64,000 nt of DNA from Strigops habroptila (Eukaryota > Chordata > Aves > Psittaciformes > Psittacidae): contig NC_044277.2 of assembly GCF_004027225.2 (NCBI RefSeq), positions 85,944,283-86,008,282 of the forward strand, given 5' to 3'. Positions 13,301 to 24,103 of this stretch are shown piece after piece. The position numbers and the translations under genes were made by a program. The stretch's first letter is position 1. Every line of letters begins with the position of its first letter. The notes below the pieces were generated by a model, which made no database searches, was not told the DNA's origin, and saw nothing but the letters and a program-made list of their open reading frames with translations.

Positions 13301-15912
13301 TCATCGCTATTATCACACAGATTTGTTTGTTGCACCATTTCCAGCTACTTGCAGATACCTGCAGTAAGTCCATGGGACAAGACCACAGTCTTGGGCACGT
13401 GTCACTGCACAGAGCCATTCCACTTCATTAACCCAGAAGAAAAACAAGAAAAAAAAAAAATTTAAAGTATTTCAAGAGAGTTTTCTATCAGGTTAGCGAG
13501 CTGGATCAGCTGGAGGTGTATCCAGAAAAGTGCCAGAACTGCCATAAAAGCAAGGGAAAGAAAGGCCGACAGGGCACAGGCACCTCCCCTTGAAGAAGCA
13601 AAAAACATCACATCACAGCCCAAATCGATCCAAGTTCACACCAAGACAGCACTGCCCCTGGACCATTTGGCTCTCATAATTAAGCTCCACTTTTTTTGAA
13701 GGTACAGTTTGCTAGAGGCTAAGCCAAATTGGCACAAGAATGATCTAGCCAGTGGCAAATAGGTAAAATGATGGCATGTTACTTGGGAAAGAAAATGACT
13801 CAACCCAAATCAAGTAGGAAGTTGAGAGCCAAGGAACAGCACTGCAGCAAAACAAGGCATCTGGAGCAGAAAAGCAGCCACAACAGGAATTCCCTTGTGA
13901 CTAGACATGAAATATTATTACATAATTGCTCTGGGTGATTAAAACACAGCCTTCAACTAACCACTTCCCCCTGCGCCACCCCCAAGAGGTGGAACGATCT
14001 GGAACGCTGCGGGTGCCCACAGAGGGATGCTGTGCCGTCAACCTCTGCAATTTAATCAAGCCTCGGTCCTTGCCCATCATCAGCTTTTGGTGTCCATTAT
14101 ACAAATTAGCATTCAGTACAACAAACCACCCCACCATGTAATGCAATCGAACACAGTGGACAGGTCATCCTAGTAACGGAAGGAAAAAAACCAGCAACCA
14201 TCAATCCCGTAACCAAGAGCTTCTGTGAAAACTTTGCCCCAAGATTACAGCTGGCTTTGCATATGGTCAGAAGATCCAGGCACTAAAGAAGTTAATGAGA
14301 GAGAAAAGTCCCTACTGAGTACACACTCCAACTTCCTGCTAGGCTTCATGGCTACGTATGTTTAGTTGTCATTATGTTGTGTATTGCGTGAACGCTAATA
14401 ATTTACCTGAAGCATCACTTTGCAAATGAGTAAAGTGGGACCTCAGGGTTTCCCCCAAGGCAAAAAAGGAGAGTATTTCTCAGCGTCATTCCTTTGGACA
14501 GTGGTGAGATACACGGTCCGTTTAAAAGGCAGGCTTGTTTTTTATTACTAGCCTTTTGCCTTAAAGCTAGTTCAGGATACAGCTCTCTCAAACACTACAC
14601 ATGCACTATGTTTAGAGCAGTGTGATAATGGTGATGTTGTGACAAAGAATAGATGAAAATCCTCGAAGAAGCATTTAGCAGTGAAAAAGCCTTACAAGTG
14701 AATTGTCCTAAAAGAAGATACTTATGTTCAAACCAAGTTAAAGTCCAAGATTTATGTACTAAGTCAGGACATTAGCTCAGATGGGTGATTTAATATGGCC
14801 ACTGGAATCCCTGTGGTTAAATTATGCATCTGACCTCTTCACTATATGAATTTCAACAGTGTTAAATAATAAGCGGTATGTCCTTTATTACCATTTCCAG
14901 TTCTAATGACTGGCAGCACTATAAAAAGCACCGCTCCCAGTGACTCAGCCAAGGAGGTCAGGATAATGGCAGCACCTAGCATGGCAATGCCACTCTCCAT
15001 GGAAGGTGCAAGGCCACCCCTGCCTCCAGCAAAGCCTTAAAGACAAGCAGGGCTAAGCAATGCACACAGCAGGGCTGGAAACCACAAGATCTTCATTCCG
15101 TCAATCCCAGCAGGACACAGGATGGGAGCAAATGGGCACCAGGGAAGGGAGAGCTGAGAAAGCCTGGGCAGAGAGACAACATCTGATGAAGGATCTCCAT
15201 TAGGAGAGAGGCTATAGAGATGGTAAACTTAACATAGTCAAACAACAGCTATCTGCTCCCGAGGAACAGGGCACAGTGAGGTCTCACGTGCATGTACATC
15301 AACAAAACACAGAGCAGGAAATACGCTTTGTGCTGAACGACCACAACTGTTTCATCATTTCTGCAGACAAAGCAACGATGGAGCATTCAGCAGTGATTAG
15401 CTTGGGCCGCTGAAGATGAGAACAACGGGATTTACTGGCCAAACAAAAGTGAATTTTTTATTAATATACTTTTGGCTCTCTTTACGATATTTCAATATAA
15501 CCCCTGGCTACTACACAGATGAGTCTATATTAGACTAAAATTTAATAAAACTCTATTTAGAAAGATGAGAACATTGCATAATACATTACAGAAACAAATG
15601 TATTTTTGAGGGGAGTTAAGGGAGATCTGAACATCCAGTCTTCTGAATTCATCCAGGGCAGCTCTTTCTCACAAAGGACAGTGAAGATGCATGTAAGAGG
15701 AGTCAGCAGTTATGAGAATTGCTCCCACAGTATCAGAGCTCCTGGGGGTTTATATGAAAGTAAGTCCAAATTAAGCTACATTGACATTCTGCCTGGGTTT
15801 TTTTTCCTCTTTTTTCTTCAGTGGTATAAAAAGAGACAGCACAGCCACCCAGAAAACCCCCCAAACAAAACCAAAGCACAAACTAAGGCGGAATCCTGAC
15901 CCCAAGAAAACA

Positions 15913-15930
15913 ATCTAATTATAATTAGAT
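15913..15930. promoter_or_regulatory. 18-base perfect AT palindrome
   Basis: ATCTAATTATAATTAGAT is its own reverse complement. It contains two TAATTA-type homeodomain core motifs back to back. It lies in SLC22A23 intron 1, about 1.7 kb downstream of exon 1. A regulatory role is only inferred. AT-rich introns produce such palindromes by chance, and no other clustered motif supports it. Confidence 0.3.
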
Positions 15931-17644
15931 GGGATTACAAATCAAAGCAAAAAAAGATGCCAAGTTTTTGGAAGCGAGCCTACAACAAAAATAAAAGGTC
16001 CGCACTGGAAAAACCCATAGTCTCAAAAGATGATTATTATTCTTTCTAATAGAAAACAAGACAGCAGGGACCACAGATGTTTATTTACCCCTTAAAATTG
16101 ATCTGCCCTTTACCGCAAGTTCTTCCAAAGAACACTTTTTTTATTATTTTTAAAGAAGCATGCAAGATGGCAAACTAACTCTCCCTTGACCTTTTGTGGC
16201 CAATTTGACGACGACCTTCAAAAGACTCAAACATTTTTTAAAAAAAATTTTTTTGCAGTTTACACTAAAAAGAAACATTTCGAGATGTATTTTTTTTTTC
16301 CCCACACTTAAGCATCAGAGTTAAACCCTAAAACATATGAATAGCTCAGTCTCTGGTTATAAACAGAAAAAAATCTGCCTCTCTTAAATGTCAAATTTTA
16401 TTATGCACTTCTACATCACAAACCATTCAAGTCCACTCTGTGCCTGTGTTTTTCTCAAGAAAGGAGCATAGCTGGGTTACTCTTTTTTTAATCCATTCTG
16501 GATTTAAGGTTTTGAGGGATTTGCCTTACCTGCTTTTTCCATTGCCCATGCTTTCAAGGGACACAAAGAGAAACCAGAATGATTTTCAACAATTAAATAC
16601 AAACGTGTGCCAGCTACCCAAAGCACAATCATGCCAGTCATCTGATTATTGCTGCGTTTCTTTCTCCCAACTAGATAAGCACAGTTAATCCAACACACTG
16701 CTCCCAGGCAGGAAGTAATTTTTGCTGATCTTAGGGGGGGGTCTTGAGATTAAAGGAACTACTTTCCTGGTGTAACAGTTTCATTTTAGATTTCCAGGAG
16801 CTCCAGCTGCCTGTTCATCCCAAAGAGGCCCACCCACAGGCGGCAGGGCTTTCACAGGGCTGGTACCATACACAAGCCACAGCTTTCAGGTAAAATGGTT
16901 TGCGTGCGCTACTCAGCAAATATGAATTAAGAGCAGAAAGCGGTGCAACCCTCCTCGCTAGAAATTTTCTACCTTAGCTATAAACGTTAGGCAACACAAA
17001 AGAGCATGCACTTCTGCCTCTGGAGTACAACAACTTGTGTGAGACGTTCTTTGTTTTATTGTTCTACTGGAACAGTTACAAAGAGAACAAGTAAACAAAG
17101 AGAATTCAGCAGAACTTTGTCTCATTTTCCTCCTAACAGTGATCGTCTCATCAGCTTCCCCAAAAATCAACCTGCTTTTTTGTTTGTACGCCTGCGTTAG
17201 TACACTTGCACAAAGATACGGGATATCACCAGCAGAGCCTTCTCCACACCCCTTTCCCCTCACTCTGGCCCGCAGTCTTTCTCACAGACACCCATGACCA
17301 GAACAGAAGAGCTGCCGTTGCTGGGTCCCAAAGAGCCACCAAGGATCCCACATCAGAACTTCTAGCTCAGTGTCGCCCAGATAACAAACCCACGGCACGC
17401 ACACCTGGAGTGACACCCTAGGACGGAAATGACTACAGGGATGCGAGATTTACTCCCCGTGGAAGGGTAACCCACAGGTCACCTCACCGATCCGCCGGCA
17501 GCACAAAACGGACAGAACTGCGTTGTGTCCAGCTGCTTCCCTCATCTTGGGATGAGCAGTGTGCCGACTGGGGCCAGGGCAGGGCCGAGGGGGTCCGTGA
17601 AGGCAGCACAGGGAGGGGGACCTGAGGGAAGCCGCCTTTCTCAC

Positions 17645-18177
17645 CTTGCTCACGACGTTCTGGACGAGGCCCGCTCTGATGCGGTAGTGCCACTCGTGGC
17701 AGTCGCACTCGCTGGCGTTGCCCCCCGCCGGCGTGGGCAGCCCGGGCGGCGGGAAGATGCTGCCGTTATCGCTGCGGTTGGCGTGGCTCAGCGCCAAGGA
17801 CCCGCTCCAGTTGCCCTGTCCGTCCGCCTCCCGGCACCAGAAGTCGGGCTGGTCCAGGAGGAAGGAGTCCGAGAACTTGCTGAAGCCGATGAAGAGGGCT
17901 GGGACCCAGGTGAGGAGCACCAGGGTCCGCTGGTACCTGCCGCCCAGCCCCCCGAGGAAGGGGAGCACGGAGCCGTCGTAGTCGAGGAGCAGCGGACTGC
18001 AGGCGGCGGCGGGCGGCGATGGCACCGGCACCGCCTGGATCTCGGCCCCGGCGGAGCCCGCGGCGGGCGGCCCCGGGGGGGCGGCGGCGCCCCCCCCCCG
18101 GCTCCCGGCACCGAGCCGTTCTCCTCCGGCAGCGGTCGGCCCCCACCGCCCGCCTCGCGGCGCCGGTCTATCGCCAT
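17645..18177 (-). CDS. SLC22A23: SLC22A23 exon 1, first copy, with a homopolymer frameshift
   Basis: This is the N-terminal coding exon of the SLC22A23 transporter. It starts at MAIDRRREAGGGG, the N-terminus I recall for vertebrate SLC22A23, and ends at QNVVSK followed by donor GTGAGA. As given, the frame breaks at a run of 10 G on the coding strand (C run about 18090-18099). With 11 G the exon is 178 codons, phase 0 at its 3' end, matching exon 2. In that reading, residues 1-60 are Gly/Ala/Pro-rich and cytoplasmic. Residues 62-80 carry the conserved LLLDYDGSVLPFLGGLGG. Residues about 84-103 are membrane helix 1 (TLVLLTWVPALFIGF). Residues 104-178 are the large extracellular loop, with four N-glycosylation sequons at N123, N134, N138 and N154 and a CDC pair before HEWHYRIRAG. 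The ATG has G at +4 but T at -3, a middling start context. The same exon recurs at 31376-31910. Confidence 0.93.
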
Positions 18178-18237
18178 CCAGCCGCCCGGGGGGGTTCACA
18201 TAGGGGGGAGCTGGGGCAGCCCTGGCTCCCTCGCGAG

Positions 18238-18407
18238 TCCTTCCTTCCTTCCTTTCTTCCCTCCCTCTCCTCCACGCACACACACACCTTACAACGTAAT
18301 ATATTGCACACACGCTCCTAGCCGGACCCGGCAGGAGACGGATGAAGGGGCGGGGGGGAAGGGAAGGAAAAGAGGAGAGGAAGGAGAGGGGCGAAGAAAG
18401 GGGGAGG
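18238..18407. other. Opposed pyrimidine and purine arms upstream of the SLC22A23 ATG
   Basis: A 36-base pyrimidine-only tract (18238-18273, CTTCC-type) is followed by a short CA repeat (about 18275-18287). After the TATA-like element and a short GC-rich spacer comes a long, almost pure purine tract (about 18344-18407, GGAA/GGGG-type). The two arms are roughly complementary when inverted, so a long imperfect hairpin or triplex-type structure is conceivable in DNA, or in the 5' leader if transcribed. The sequence is clear; the structure is inference. Confidence 0.5.
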
Positions 18408-19520
18408 CACCGAGCGAGCCCCTCGCTCGCTCCCTTCCTCACCCGCACCCTGCGGCCACGAACCGCTGCAGCTGCCGGCGGTGCCCCCCCTCCCCTTGCC
18501 TGTGCGTCAAGCTGCACTCATCCCAGCTCTCCCTTCCCCCCTCCGAAAGGCACCACAGAAAATAAAAGGAAGGATCCAGCCGGATCCGAGCATGCAATGG
18601 GCCAAAGGAGAGGGAGGGAGAAAGAGTGGGGGGAGAAAAGGAAAAAGAAAAACCGCCGCCACCACCACCACCCTGCGAACCAAAGCCTGCAACAACAAAC
18701 CAAGCAAAACCGGTGCAGCAAGGCTCTACGAACACGCCTCCTCTCCCGGTTTTGGTGAAGAGGAGGAGGAGGGAGAGGGAAGGCAAAGGAAGGAGGAGAG
18801 GAAAATAACAGTTCCCGACGCGGCTTCCCCGCTTCTCGCACAGCTAAGGGTCCCCCTCCGGCCGCGGCAGCAGCGGCGGCGGCAGCCCCCAGCACCCCCC
18901 CGCCGGCCCCTCGCAGCCCCGCGTCCCGCACATCTGTCTCCGCAGCAAGGGGCCCCGCCGGCCTCTCCGCGGCCCGGACTGCGGGGACCGCCGCCGCCGT
19001 GCGCCTCCCGCGGCAGCCCGCTCACTCGCCGATCCGACCCGCGCCGTGCCGCCGGCCGCACCTCCAGAGGCGGGCAGCCCGCCCGGCCCCTCTCCCTCCG
19101 CCTCCCGGCAGCCCCCACCTGCCGGCCCGGCCCCGCCGCCGCCGCCGCCCCCCGCTCCGCCCCGCGGTGCCGGGCGGCCGCACCTGCTCCCGCAGCGCCG
19201 CGCCGCCGGCCCGGCTCGGCCCCCTCCAGGGACCCGCCGCCGCCGGGGGCGGGACGGCGCCGCGGGGCGGGGAGGAAGGGAGGTGCGGGGCCGGGCTCCG
19301 CGCCGCCCCGCGGCCGCGCTCGACCGGCGGGCAGGTACCGGAACGAGTACCGGGGCGGGCGGGGTGAGGGCCAGGGATGGGATTTGCAGCGCGCTGTTAT
19401 TTCCATATCAATTATTTACGCGGTATGGCTTTAATAATGCAGCGCAGCTACAGCTGGCGGGGCTGGAGGCACCGCGGCGGGAGCAGCCAGTGGGGACCGA
19501 GGAGGGGAGGCCGGAGCGAG

Positions 19521-20039
19521 GACAGACCTGCCGGGAAGAACCCGCAGTTGAAGGGAGCATTTGTGAGATCCGGAGCGATGTGAGGTGTACCTGTGTTGCT
19601 TCAGTCAGCCTGTAGAATCAGTACCCACTTAAAAAAATTAAATCATATCAACACCTTGTGTTGATTGTAAAACAGACATTTCAAATTTGTGAAGGTTATT
19701 TTTACGTTAAACTAAATTTACTTCAGTGTCTAAATGTCTCCAACTATTTTCATCATGGAGCATAACCCATGCATTACTGAACTGAGCGGTTATTTTTTTC
19801 CTTTGTGAGAAGGGAGAGACAACAGATCAATACACGCTTGTGCACATCAACATGGCTAGTGAGCAGAAGATACTTGCATGCATTAGAAGAGGACTGGCAT
19901 CATTACTGAATATAAATGGAAGAGCAAGTTGCTGGTGGATTTTCATTTACTTGAGACGACCTCTGTGAGAGAGTACTACTGTGCATCTTTCTCCCTTTAG
20001 CTCCTTTTCTTAAATAGGACACCAAAAAGATTTCCAATC
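19521..20039. other. AT-rich upstream flank, first copy
   Basis: Immediately upstream of the CpG island the DNA returns to ordinary AT-rich composition. I see no exon, repeat or RNA gene here. The same sequence recurs at about 33251-33770 in the second copy. Confidence 0.6.
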
Positions 20040-20569
20040 TACTGGTGGCTTCTGGATCCCTTTTGTAGGGCTTTCTTCGGCACTGCTAAGAGGGATGCCC
20101 GGCACCAGAGCAGCCCTCAGCTGTTCCTCATAAGACTTGTGCTCTAGGCCCTTCACCAGCTTTGTTGCCCTCCTGTCTGATCTAAATATTCCTGGGTGAA
20201 AGGAGAACCTCCCTGCCTGGGAAAGTCTTCTCTTCCTCTTCCTGTGTTGCAGCACCCTTTTACATCTGATGACTATTATCATGTCCCTGTGCCATGTTTT
20301 CAATATGACGACCAGCTGTAATTTGTCCTCTTCTGCTGTCTTCTTGGCCAGGGATTGCCCTAGCTCTCCTCTGGTTTCCCCTCAGCTGCTGCCTGCTGTA
20401 CCCCAGCCTTTGCGTGTGCAGAGTTAACCCTGCTTGCAAGAGCAACTCCTCTTCTTGCTTCTCAGACACATTCTGTGCTTTCCAAGCAATGTTTTAGGAA
20501 TATTTTGAATTCTCATTTCATCTTTCAGTGTACTTGCAAGTTGCCCCCCAATTAATGCCATCTCTGAAG
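20040..20569 (-). mobile_element. Decayed CR1-type LINE, 3' part, truncated by the assembly gap
   Basis: On the minus strand the region 20113-20175 reads RRATKLVKGLEHKSYEEQLR. This closely matches the block near the end of CR1 LINE ORF2 (typically K-L-V-K-G-L-E-H-K-S-Y-E-E-R-L-R). Frames are broken around it, so the element is dead. The contig ends at 20569 inside the element. The complete stretch is seen in the second copy (33770-35330), where further upstream ORF2 blocks follow in the correct order. Confidence 0.7.
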
Positions 20570-20769
20570 NNNNNNNNNNNNNNNNNNNNNNNNNNNNNNN
20601 NNNNNNNNNNNNNNNNNNNNNNNNNNNNNNNNNNNNNNNNNNNNNNNNNNNNNNNNNNNNNNNNNNNNNNNNNNNNNNNNNNNNNNNNNNNNNNNNNNNN
20701 NNNNNNNNNNNNNNNNNNNNNNNNNNNNNNNNNNNNNNNNNNNNNNNNNNNNNNNNNNNNNNNNNNNNN
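20570..20769. other. Assembly gap of 200 N
   Basis: Exactly 200 consecutive Ns, a round number typical of a scaffolder's fixed-size placeholder and not a measured gap. The sequence to its right repeats sequence 13.5 kb to its left, so no DNA is probably missing here. The true gap is likely negative (an overlap). Confidence 0.98.
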
Positions 20770-23700
20770 TTGTTCAGCTTCTTACCCAATTCATTTTCCT
20801 CACACTCGGAACAACATTTTCTGCACTTTTTATTCTCGGAAACCAGTAAACCATTTCTCACCATGGCAGACACGTGGCAGGGAAACCTGCAGTCCTGGAA
20901 AATCACCCATGAACAGTGAACACAAGGTCATGTACACAGAAATTGTCAGGTTGCTTTAACTACAGACATGACTGACTGCCTGGGCAATGTACCCTTTGAA
21001 AAATAAAGCAAAGAAACTACTTCTGACTACTAGCACAAAGCCAAAGGTTCTGGAGACATGCGGAGGGAAGGGAATGGGGAGAAAGAGAAGAGGGCGCGTG
21101 AGCCAGACGACATGTGTTTAGCAGTCTTCCAAGAAAGATATAATTAGACAGAGTAGCGTTGTAAGAAAGCAGTTTCACGTACCTATGAAAACAGTTTCCA
21201 TCCCTGCAAAACAGTACAGGACTACACAAACTTCCCTAATGGTTTCTGAGGTGTAACATGGTTAAAGTTGCTAAAATACATTCTTCAAACCTGCATTTGC
21301 CAATATGCATGACTTAGCTGTGAAATTTCCCACACGAATTTTTGAAGTGCTTTATTTAAGTCTGGTATTTCAGCCTTAAAAAGCACGCAGAGCCGGTGCC
21401 ACACGGCCACACATCACTGTACAAAACACTGATACATAAATCGGCACTTTCCTCCTGGTTTGCAAACTTCAGTTCCATCGTGAAAGATGGGACACTTAAG
21501 GCACAGGTTGTGTCAAGTTGCTTGCAATCAGACAGGCAGAGATACACTGCCTCCTATATTAACTACCTCAGCGTAATTTAGTCTGTCCCCACTGCACTGC
21601 ACAGGGTGATGCTATCCTGCTTGCATCCAGTATGTACATGGCCTCATCACCCTCCCCGCAGCAGGAAACGCGGTGCTGACAGAAGATGCGTCATCTGCCT
21701 GCACCCACCGAAGCAGCGCCAGCAGCCAGACAAGCTGTACTGCACACATCTGTGTGCCCTGTGTCATATCTAATGCCTTTCAGTCACGGCTGACCTGTAA
21801 GAGCCATCTCCCCAGCATGGTGAGATAGCTCAAGCAACACTGCAATCACAATACAAGCCCAAAACTTCAAATATGCAAAAGGTCACAAATCAACTTTGTT
21901 TCAGAGCCAGTAAACTAACCTGGAAAAAGACTTCAAATTGAACACTCTGCACTAAATTATTCCTTAGCTTTCACCACAAGCAAAAGACACCCTCCAAGCT
22001 ATCCGCTGAGCGCATCAGCAGTCCCAAGACACTGAGATGCCACCCGAAACACCGCAAAACTGGAAAGTTTCATTTACCCTTCAACTTCACACTTTAATCA
22101 GTAGCAATTAGCTTTTCTGTTCCCAACCTTGCTCTCATCACAGATCTGTTTCTTTCCCCACTGGGAAAGGGAAGAAGGAAGTTTGCTAAGTAAATAATCA
22201 TCACTAATACGCTAACAATTAAAAATATGATTGTTAATCATATGACAGTCGTCTTAATACTCAACATGATTAAATCAATTTTAATAGCATCCATATACCA
22301 CCCACTTCTCCATCACTACTTCTTTTATTTTCAGTAGGAGTTCCCTTTATTCTGAGACATTTTTATCTTCTCCAACCTTCACCCTCCCCAGATTAGTCAA
22401 CTAACTCGTTTCTCAGCTGATGCGATCTGCTCCACTTTTTCCAACTCCATAATGTCATCCAACATCAAAGAGTTCGGAGATAGAAAATCTTGCTTGCAGC
22501 TTTTCATTAACACTATATTCATCATTTTCCAGAGCAGAATTCAGGAATATTTCCATCTCTGTTTTAAATCTCTGTGCAGCAATTAAATACCTTTTCTACA
22601 CATATTCTAACATCATTAGGAGTCACTGCCACAAAACTGGTCTTGAATTTTTAGATCCATATTTGCTATAAGACTTGTAGCTCTTTGCCTCCCTCCAGCT
22701 GCATGAAAAGACCAGGAGCAACAATGCCCATCACTTGACTGACAGATACACACACAGAAAAATGGTTTTTGAGTGCCATCCCTCAGACTGCAGCTTACAA
22801 CCGCCTTTTTCTGAACAAGGTATGTGCTGCTGGGACTGACTTTCAAAACCAAACTAAATAAAAAGTTAAACTAGTTATCAAATTTGTATTTATAACAGAT
22901 CTAAGCACCATAAATAGAAGCCATATGCAAAACCCCCAACATTTTAGTTAAATATTAATGTTTGTTACAACCCAATTTATCAAAAACAAGTTAACACTTT
23001 GAGGACTGGTATTCTTCAGGCTGCCGAAACAAAGTGTGCATAAACTTACTCCATGTGCACAGCCTTGGAGAGGGCTGACATAACAAAACCTCATTTACTA
23101 TCTTATGGGGCCTTTTTAAAAATGGGGGGAACTATTAAACATCAAACATGTCATAAAACTCTGAAATGGAGAAGAGAGAAAGGAAGAGAAAGAAGACAAA
23201 GCCATTTCTCGTGAGAAAATACTTGCTCAAAGTCACCATAGATAAAAAGATCAGACACCTTAATTTTGACATGCAATTATTGCTGCCATGACCCCTGCCC
23301 TCTCACCATTTGAGGACTACAAGCTATTATAACTCAGGCCAAGAAGAAAAGTACAGGGAGAGGGGAAAGAAGAAGGTCTGGTATTAATTCAGAGTTAAGT
23401 AAATATTAAAGGGAAAAAGAAAGGGAGAATAATAATCCACTTGTTTTACAAATCAAAATATTAAACTGGTCTGTCAAGCTTGCATTGCTCAAGGCAGGCA
23501 ATGTTTTACACAGCCCTGGGAGACAGAGTAGGGGAAAAGGTCTTGCAGTTTAATTTACACTCCCTATCCTTCATAATATTTGTAGGATGGGCAATGTGAC
23601 ATTGTCTACACATTCATGGACTTTGGTCTGGAGGCTCGGAAGAGACCAGGCAGCTCCAAAGCACTGCAGAGTAACAGGGAAACAGTACTTGCGCCAAAAT

Positions 23701-24065
23701 GAATTCCTCTACAACTCTCTGAAGCTGAAAAACCTTTTCCAGGGAACCAGACCACCCTGCTCTGAAAACAGTATGCAAGGGTAACTATAAATCACATGCT
23801 GCTGGACAGGGTGAACATACAGCTTTCCTGCATCTCACAAGTAGCATTCCTGATTCTCCTGGCTTTGCTACTTGTGGATCTAGACAGGCATCCCAGAAAG
23901 GAGTACAAGGAGATATATTCACTTATTTAGTCTTTTGTTCTTGTGTTTCAGTAGGACAACTGGCATTTGGGGCTCTCCCAAATTAGAAGACAGAATAAAA
24001 ATCCTAACAAAGCCCATACTATTGAATCTTCTTCCTGGGGAGAAGACGAGTGAAAAGATGACAAG

Positions 24066-24070
<5 letters not shown>

Positions 24071-24099
<29 letters not shown>
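24071..24099 (+). repeat. Poly-A tract (A29), right-copy counterpart
   Basis: This is the counterpart of the A28 run at 10339-10366, in identical flanks. The one-base difference is within the usual length error for homopolymers. Confidence 0.9.

Positions 24100-24103
<4 letters not shown>

Larger units (their letters stand above)
7047..17644 (-). other. SLC22A23: SLC22A23 intron 1, duplicated 5' part
   Basis: This is the intronic sequence between the exon 1 donor (GTGAGA on the minus strand, 17639-17644) and the start of the repeated block. Together with 434-7046 it makes intron 1 about 17.2 kb long. I saw no additional exon: the small open frames lack paired splice sites and known homology. 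It holds an A28 tract, an 18-base AT palindrome and several short A/T runs. Confidence 0.75.
17560..19520 (-). promoter_or_regulatory. SLC22A23: CpG island and promoter of SLC22A23, first copy
   Basis: The base composition changes abruptly from AT-rich intron to strongly GC-rich, CpG-dense DNA with many CCGCC/GGCGG runs. It returns to AT-rich sequence near 19.55 kb. The island covers exon 1 and about 1.3 kb upstream of its start codon, which is the usual layout of a vertebrate CpG-island promoter. Dispersed GGGCGG-like boxes are visible between 19.1 and 19.4 kb. The only TATA-like element near the ATG is GCAATATATT on the minus strand (18299-18308), and I cannot fix a transcription start. Long open frames on both strands here are a by-product of low stop-codon frequency in GC-rich DNA. 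Confidence 0.85.
7047..20569. repeat. 13.5 kb direct repeat, left copy (contig-end overlap)
   Basis: This block is repeated in direct orientation at 20770-34297. Matching landmarks occur in the same order at an offset of 13,723-13,733 bases: the start at TTGTTCAGCTTCTTACCC (7047 and 20770), the A28/A29 tract (10339 and 24071), the palindrome (15913 and 29647), SLC22A23 exon 1 (17645 and 31376), and the end at GCCATCTCTGAAG (20569 and 34297). The copies differ mostly by homopolymer-length indels, for example ATTTCCACACG against ATTTCCCACACG near 7.6 kb. The left copy runs straight into a 200-N gap. I interpret it as the 3' end of one contig that should have been merged with the start of the next. 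Confidence 0.95.

Noticed and set aside
17450..18517. Minus-strand frame extending SLC22A23 upstream to an earlier Met (MQLDAQARGGG...)
   Set aside because: It joins the exon frame only because of the 10-G run error. The upstream part is low-complexity leader sequence, and MAIDRRR is the family N-terminus. It also reads past the donor into the intron.
17525..19615. Several long open frames (up to about 350 codons) on both strands across the first CpG island
   Set aside because: They overlap one another on opposite strands, are Pro/Arg/Gly/Ala-rich, and result from few stop codons in GC-rich DNA. Only the minus-strand SLC22A23 frame has family similarity and a splice donor.
20424..20959. Open frames running through the N block
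   Set aside because: The residues across the gap are undefined. These frames are artefacts of translating Ns.
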